Part shown: positions 14,692 to 18,934 of the stretch, piece after piece
Position numbering within the stretch: the first letter of the stretch is position 1
How the letters are laid out: every line of letters begins with the position of its first letter
Position numbers and translations under genes: made by a program
From: an uncultured Bacteroidales bacterium
GTDB taxonomy: Bacteria > Bacteroidota > Bacteroidia > Bacteroidales > UBA932
Length of the DNA: 18,934 nucleotides
Assembly: GCA_946545765.1 (NCBI GenBank)
Contig: CAMNNS010000014.1
Span: forward strand, 1-18,934
Direction of reading: 5' to 3'
The notes under the pieces: generated by a model
Seen by the model: only the letters and a program-made list of their open reading frames with translations
What the model was told of the DNA's origin: nothing
The model's database searches: none

Positions 14692-15423
14692 TTATTTTAT
14701 ATAAAAATCTGCTATTAACGCTAAGCCTTGTAAAACCATATCTTGTGTTGCAAAGACGGTATTTTTTATCCTTTTTGCAAAATAAAAAGAATCTCCTCCT
14801 GTAAAAATTATTGTATGCCCTGGATATCTTTTTATATACCCTTCTACCTCAAACATTAGACCAAAAACAACTCCAGCCGACATTGCCCCTGTTGTTGTAA
14901 CACCAACCGGCGGAAATTCCCCTTCTGGTTCTATAAAGGGAAGTAATCCTGTAAACTCGTTTAAAGCCCTAAATCTACTTCTCATTCCAAGTGATATGTT
15001 ACCTCCAAGGTAGTGTCCATTTTTATCTATAAAATCTATAGTCAGGGCTGTTCCAAAATCAAATTTAATACAATCTTGTCCCTTAAACATACAAGCTACT
15101 GCCAATGCTGCTGCTATTCTATCTGCTCCTAACTCTGTGGCATCAAAGCCATAACCCAAATCAACAGGTAAAGGTGTTTTATAATCTAAGATTATCAATT
15201 GTTTACATAGGGGTTTTAGTGCCTCTTCAACAGGACCGTTTGGTGTTCTTACATTACTAACAATAATAGTATTAACTTCGTGTTCTGTTGAATTTATCAC
15301 AGACTTAATAAAAGCTACCGCATCTTTGTCATTAGAACGACGAAGTTTTCCCATTGTTCCGTTGTAATAAAAGACCACTTTAGCATTTGTATTACCTATG
15401 TCAACTAAAAGGTTTGTTACCAT
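14692..15423 (-). CDS. coaX: Type III pantothenate kinase
   Basis: CoaX phosphorylates pantothenate with ATP, the first committed step of coenzyme A synthesis, and unlike CoaA is not inhibited by CoA. This 243-residue protein has the ASKHA-fold motifs in order: phosphate loop DIGNTNAK (8-15), GADRIAA (99-105) and DFGTALTID (122-130). GGNISLGMRSR and the arginine/glycine-rich pantothenate region follow, then VVFGLMFEVEGYI and IIFTGGDS. Length is near the usual 240-260. The ATG at 15423 follows a TATATTTG box by 16 bases, with AAAAGGAA just before the start, the most Shine-Dalgarno-like spot in the cluster. It lies 44 bases after mfd and one base before the outer-membrane barrel gene, heading an otherwise envelope-related cluster. 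Confidence 0.96.
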   Translation of the reverse strand: MVTNLLVDIGNTNAKVVFYYNGTMGKLRRSNDKDAVAFIKSVINSTEHEVNTIIVSNVRTPNGPVEEALKPLCKQLIILDYKTPLPVDLGYGFDATELGADRIAAALAVACMFKGQDCIKFDFGTALTIDFIDKNGHYLGGNISLGMRSRFRALNEFTGLLPFIEPEGEFPPVGVTTTGAMSAGVVFGLMFEVEGYIKRYPGHTIIFTGGDSFYFAKRIKNTVFATQDMVLQGLALIADFYIK

Positions 15424-15439
15424 TTCCTTTTAAAAATTT

Positions 15440-15447
15440 CAAATATA
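15440..15447 (-). promoter_or_regulatory. -7 promoter box TATATTTG for the coaX cluster
   Basis: TATATTTG on the minus strand is an exact TAnnTTTG match in the 44-base mfd-coaX gap, 16 bases from the coaX ATG. It would start the coaX-barrel transcript, reading on into the TPR, lptC and CorC-like genes. No intrinsic terminator is seen after mfd, so read-through is possible. Confidence 0.55.
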
Positions 15448-15467
15448 GTTATAAAAAAAGAAAAACA

Positions 15468-18400
15468 CTATTTTAAAACAAAAGAATAGATATCCTTGAT
15501 TATTTTAACTGTTTGTTCTATAGTAAAAACCATTGGCATTTTAATCCAGCTTTTTCCATTCTCCTCTCTCCATATACAATCTCTTCTATTTTTTAACCAC
15601 TCTATAATTTGTGCAAAAACTTCCGACTTATAGTAGCTTGAATTTAAGGCTGTTGTAAAATATAATAATAGCATCTTGTTTTTAATTACTATTTTTTCAA
15701 AACCAATTTTTATTGCCATTCTCCTTATTCTTACAACATCTACCAGCCCAAATACTTGTTCTGGAATATCTCCAAATCTATCTTTTAAAGAGTCCAAAAA
15801 ATTCTCTATATCTTCTTCTGTTTGTAGTGTTTCTAACTGCTTATATGTTTTTAATTTTTCTGTTGTTTGTTCTATGTATGAATCGGGAATAAACAATTCT
15901 AAATCTGTTTCAACAACAGCATCTGTAACATAATCAATATCTTTTAATTGCTCCGTTGTTTTTAGACTCTGCCCTAATTCTAAATTTATCTCAACAAATG
16001 CCTCATTGAGAATTCTTTGGTATGTTTCAAAACCCATGTCTGCAATAAAGCCACTTTGCTCTCCACCAAGTAAATTTCCTGCCCCTCTAATATCTAAATC
16101 TTGTAAGGCAATATTAAATCCACTTCCAAGTTCTGAGAATGCCTCTATCGCTTTTATTCTCCTTTTCGCCTCTTCTGTAATAGAGGTCATCGGTGGAATT
16201 ATTAAATAACAATATGCTTTTATATTAGAACGCCCTACCCTTCCTCTTAATTGATGCAAATCGCTGAGTCCAAATTTATGTGCTTGGTTAATTATTATTG
16301 TGTTGGCATTTGGAATATCTATTCCATTCTCTATTATCGTTGTTGATATTAATATATCATACTCTCCATCAATAAATTCTAACACTTTATTCTCTAATTG
16401 TTTTGCTTCCATCTGACCATGGGCAACAATCGTTTTAGCTTTTGGATAAATTCTATTTATCATCTGCTCTACCGCTAAAATATCCTCTACCCTATTATGA
16501 ATAAAAAAGATTTGTCCCCCCCTTTTGAGTTCATAATCTATTGCCTCTTTTATTAAATCTTCGTTAAAATCTATAACCTCTGTGTGGATTGGTAATCTGT
16601 TTGGAGGGGGTGTCTTAATAATTGATAAATCTCTGGCACCAAGGAGTGAAAATTGTAGTGTTCTTGGTATTGGTGTGGCTGTTAATGTTAGTGTATCAAC
16701 TTCAACTTTCAACTCTCTTAATTTCTCTTTTGCAGCAACTCCAAATTTTTGTTCTTCATCTATTATCAACAAGCCTAAGTCTCTAAATAGCACCTCTTTA
16801 TTTAACAATCTATGTGTCCCGATAATAATATCTATTTTACCCTCTTTTAATCTATCTTTAATCTCTTTTATCTCCTTTGGAGTGCGTAATCTGCTTATAT
16901 AATCTACTGTTACAGGAAACTTCTCTAATCTCTCGGAAAATGTTTTATAATGTTGGAGAGCTAAAATTGTTGTTGGCACTAAAACACTCACTTGTTTACC
17001 ATCGCATACCGCTTTGAATGCTGCCCTTATAGCAATTTCTGTTTTTCCAAAACCCACATCGCCACAAATTAGCCTGTCCATTGGGTTTTGTGATTCCATA
17101 TCCCCTTTAACCTCTTTTGTTGCCTTTAGTTGATCGGGAGTATCTTCGTACATAAAAGAGGCTTCTAATTCTTGCCCTAAATAATTATCGGGAGAAAAGG
17201 CAAATCCTTTTGTTTGTTTTCGTTTAGAATAGAGAGATATAAGATCTTTTGCAATGTCTTTAATTTTTGCTTTTGCACTCTTTTTGAGCCTGTTCCACAC
17301 TCCACTTCCTAACTTATATATTTTTGGTGGTATTCCATCTTTAGATTTATATTTTGCAATTTTATGTAAACCATGAACAGAGACAAATATTACATCCCCA
17401 TCTTTATACATAATCTTTATAACCTCTTGAATTTTTCCATTCACATTTGTTTTTGCAAGCCCTCCAAAAACTCCCACTCCATGATCTATATGTACCACAT
17501 AATCTCCTATATGATAAGAATTTAACTCCTCTAATGTGAGCCGTTCAGACCTTTGAACTTCTCTTTTGATTTTTACTCTGTGGTATCTTTCAAATATTTG
17601 ATGATCTGTATATACACAAATCTTTTTATCTAATGAAATGAAACCTTGGTGTAGAGAAAAATTTAACCAAGAAAAATCTAAATTTCCCTTTTGTGATATA
17701 TGATTTCTCTCTTTAAAAATTGTTTTTAACCGCTCTATTTGTTCTTCTGAATTACTACAAACAAAAACTTTATAACCTTCTGTATTTCTTTTAATAATAT
17801 CTTCTGCCAACAGCTCAAAATTTTTATTAAATCTTGGTTGTGGATAGATATGGTTTATTTGTTCTATTCTTGTCTTTTCCTCTGCTCCAACAGTTTTTCC
17901 ATTAATAGATATAACCCTTTTATCGTGATACAAATTCTCTATTTTTTCAAATGTATCATGCCAGATAATACAATCTTTATCCTCTATAAATTCTAAAAAA
18001 TTCTCTCCACCATAAGCTAAAATTTGAGAAGAATCATATATGTTTGGAAAAATTTCTACACTTTCTACCTCTTTTACAGACCGCTGGGTATTTATATCAA
18101 AAACTTTTATGAATTGTGGCTCGTCTCCAAAAAAATCTAATCTATATGGTTGGTCATTAGAGAAAGAGAATATATCTATTATACTCCCTCTTATTGCAAA
18201 CTGCCCTGGTTCTGCCACATAATCAACTCTTTCAAAAAGATTATTTATTAGAGTTTCTTTTATTAAATCAAAGCCAATTGGGCTATTCTTGCTTATTTTT
18301 AATATGCTTTTTTCTACCTGTTTTTTATTTAAAATTTCTTCTTTTATCGAATCGGGATAGGTTACTACTACTATATCTTCTTTTTTCTCTCTTGATACGA

Positions 18401-18719
18401 AATTGTCTATTGAATTTAGAGTAATACTTCTTAAAACCTTATTTGAAGAATCTTTTATAGATTCAACTTTACTTTTTTTAGAATTAGATGTAGGGAAAAA
18501 ATAGACATTTTTCTCATTATATAAAGAATATAAATCAGAACATAAAAATTCTGCTTCTTCTCTATTATCTGCTACAACAATATGGATATATTTATTTTTG
18601 GTTTTATTTATAGACTCCGAAATACTATACGCTTTAGAGGAGCCATATCCCCCTTTTACAACACAATTATATATATTTGTGTTCTCTAAAAAATTTAGTA
18701 TTTCTCTGTTTTCTACCAT
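15468..18719 (-). CDS. mfd: Transcription-repair coupling factor Mfd
   Basis: Mfd is a DNA translocase that pushes stalled RNA polymerase off DNA and recruits the UvrAB excision machinery. This protein is 1083 residues from the ATG at 18719. The N-terminal UvrB-like region contains VDYVAEPGQFAIRGSIIDIF, with a degenerate P-loop (GGYGSSKAYS) as usual in Mfd. The CarD-like RNA polymerase-binding domain is at about 395-475 (YHIGDYVVHIDHGVGVFGGL). The RecG-like motor follows with Walker A GDVGFGKTE (about 553-561), DEEQKFG (from about 654), TLTATPIPRTL, STTIIENGIDIPNANT and HQLRGRVGRS. The TRCF domain (about 930-1030) ends it. The frame reaches a TTG at 18728, but that TTG lies inside a TACATTTG box, so the ATG at 18719 is preferred. 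It lies upstream of coaX. Confidence 0.97.
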   Translation of the reverse strand: MVENREILNFLENTNIYNCVVKGGYGSSKAYSISESINKTKNKYIHIVVADNREEAEFLCSDLYSLYNEKNVYFFPTSNSKKSKVESIKDSSNKVLRSITLNSIDNFVSREKKEDIVVVTYPDSIKEEILNKKQVEKSILKISKNSPIGFDLIKETLINNLFERVDYVAEPGQFAIRGSIIDIFSFSNDQPYRLDFFGDEPQFIKVFDINTQRSVKEVESVEIFPNIYDSSQILAYGGENFLEFIEDKDCIIWHDTFEKIENLYHDKRVISINGKTVGAEEKTRIEQINHIYPQPRFNKNFELLAEDIIKRNTEGYKVFVCSNSEEQIERLKTIFKERNHISQKGNLDFSWLNFSLHQGFISLDKKICVYTDHQIFERYHRVKIKREVQRSERLTLEELNSYHIGDYVVHIDHGVGVFGGLAKTNVNGKIQEVIKIMYKDGDVIFVSVHGLHKIAKYKSKDGIPPKIYKLGSGVWNRLKKSAKAKIKDIAKDLISLYSKRKQTKGFAFSPDNYLGQELEASFMYEDTPDQLKATKEVKGDMESQNPMDRLICGDVGFGKTEIAIRAAFKAVCDGKQVSVLVPTTILALQHYKTFSERLEKFPVTVDYISRLRTPKEIKEIKDRLKEGKIDIIIGTHRLLNKEVLFRDLGLLIIDEEQKFGVAAKEKLRELKVEVDTLTLTATPIPRTLQFSLLGARDLSIIKTPPPNRLPIHTEVIDFNEDLIKEAIDYELKRGGQIFFIHNRVEDILAVEQMINRIYPKAKTIVAHGQMEAKQLENKVLEFIDGEYDILISTTIIENGIDIPNANTIIINQAHKFGLSDLHQLRGRVGRSNIKAYCYLIIPPMTSITEEAKRRIKAIEAFSELGSGFNIALQDLDIRGAGNLLGGEQSGFIADMGFETYQRILNEAFVEINLELGQSLKTTEQLKDIDYVTDAVVETDLELFIPDSYIEQTTEKLKTYKQLETLQTEEDIENFLDSLKDRFGDIPEQVFGLVDVVRIRRMAIKIGFEKIVIKNKMLLLYFTTALNSSYYKSEVFAQIIEWLKNRRDCIWREENGKSWIKMPMVFTIEQTVKIIKDIYSFVLK

Positions 18720-18725
18720 AGCGTG

Positions 18726-18733
18726 CAAATGTA
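18726..18733 (-). promoter_or_regulatory. -7 promoter box TACATTTG for mfd (nearly leaderless)
   Basis: TACATTTG on the minus strand matches TAnnTTTG exactly and ends only 6 bases before the mfd ATG at 18719. Since transcription normally starts about 5 bases past this box, the mRNA would have at most a few leader bases. TTTC, a near -33 match, lies 21 bases upstream. Confidence 0.5.
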
Positions 18734-18892
18734 ATAATTGTTAATAAAATAGTTGAAAACAGTGTTGAAAAATATTTTATTTTTTCACAAGTAACTTTTT
18801 TTGTTTATAACACACGATTTTTAAATAGTTATCATATATATTATTAAAAATAAATTTTGTTGATAGAGATTTTAAAATATATTAACAATTAT
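18734..18892. repeat. 13-bp inverted repeat in the region upstream of mfd
   Basis: ATAATTGTTAATA (18734-18746) and TATTAACAATTAT (18880-18892) are exact reverse complements separated by 133 bases. The first arm lies directly upstream of the mfd -7 box. The 206 bases from 18729 to the window end contain no reading frame of any size, only very AT-rich sequence. A second near-repeat, GTTGAAAA (18752-18759 and 18764-18771), lies around the mfd -33 position. In sequence this AT-rich, chance is a real possibility. Confidence 0.35.
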
Positions 18893-18934
18893 GGAAAAAA
18901 TATAATTATTTTGTTTATTATTAAGCATTTATAA

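Noticed and set aside
16582..16902. Plus-strand open frame of 106 codons inside mfd
   Set aside because: It lies opposite the conserved helicase motifs of mfd, is Ser/Asn/Leu-rich without a recognisable domain, and has no upstream signal. It is a shadow of the AT-rich coding strand.
18891..18905. ATG near the right edge as the start of a divergent gene
   Set aside because: The frame reads ATG GAA AAA ATA TAA and stops after four codons; no other plus-strand frame opens before the window end.
1..18934. CRISPR arrays, tRNA or rRNA genes, transposases, phage or defence islands
   Set aside because: I looked for regularly spaced repeats, tRNA-like cloverleafs, transposase motifs and terminal inverted repeats and saw none. 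The window is core chromosomal genes with uniform composition.

Overview
The window is a strongly AT-rich stretch of chromosome from a member of the Bacteroidota, most likely an uncultured or little-studied Bacteroidales lineage. Three things point there. The proteins look like Bacteroidales versions of their families: MutS with GPNMAGKS and QLSFF, a 242-residue RNase HII beginning CDEAGRGCLAGPV, and a CoaX / outer-membrane barrel / TPR / LptC / CorC cluster. Most transcription units begin close to an exact TAnnTTTG element, the Bacteroidota -7 promoter box. Shine-Dalgarno sequences are mostly absent. I see no insertion sequences, phage genes, CRISPR arrays, tRNAs or rRNAs, and no break in base composition. 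It reads as ordinary core genome.

Layout. Positions 1-192 (minus) hold the N-terminus of an exported serine hydrolase of the class C beta-lactamase type, cut by the window edge. A small lipoprotein gene (381-758, minus) follows, with a good intrinsic terminator, and it is divergent from mutS (952-3546, plus). mutS converges, with 5 bases between the stop codons, on a minus-strand run made of an endonuclease/exonuclease/phosphatase-family protein (5719-6615), RNase HII (4923-5651) and a MacB/FtsX-type permease (3552-4880). Divergent from that run are ychF (6711-7814) and a PpiD-type periplasmic folding factor (7918-10053), both plus. The rest is minus strand: mfd (15468-18719), coaX (14692-15423), an outer-membrane barrel protein (13401-14690), an exported TPR protein (12037-13362), lptC (11331-12011) and a CNNM/CBS-domain CorC-like membrane protein (10064-11341). 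The last of these converges on ppiD with 10 bases between stops.

How the genes fit together. Two themes are visible. One is DNA maintenance: mismatch recognition (MutS), removal of RNA-DNA hybrids (RNase HII) and transcription-coupled repair (Mfd). The other is the cell envelope: LptC for lipopolysaccharide transport, an outer-membrane barrel, a secreted TPR protein, a PpiD-type chaperone, a CorC-like membrane protein, lipoproteins and an ABC-type permease. CoaX, the first step of coenzyme A synthesis, heads the envelope cluster and is separated from the barrel gene by a single base.

The clearest new information is regulatory. Exact TAnnTTTG boxes lie 6 to 65 bases upstream of nine start codons. 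They correct three gene starts (ychF, the permease, mfd), suggest an internal promoter before the TPR/lptC/corC part of the envelope cluster, and imply that mfd mRNA is nearly leaderless. I did not find a convincing undescribed multi-gene system. The best leads are a palindrome over the lipoprotein promoter, a hairpin at the predicted 5' end of the ppiD mRNA, tandem -7 boxes before the permease, and the cysteine-bearing TPR protein in the LptC cluster.
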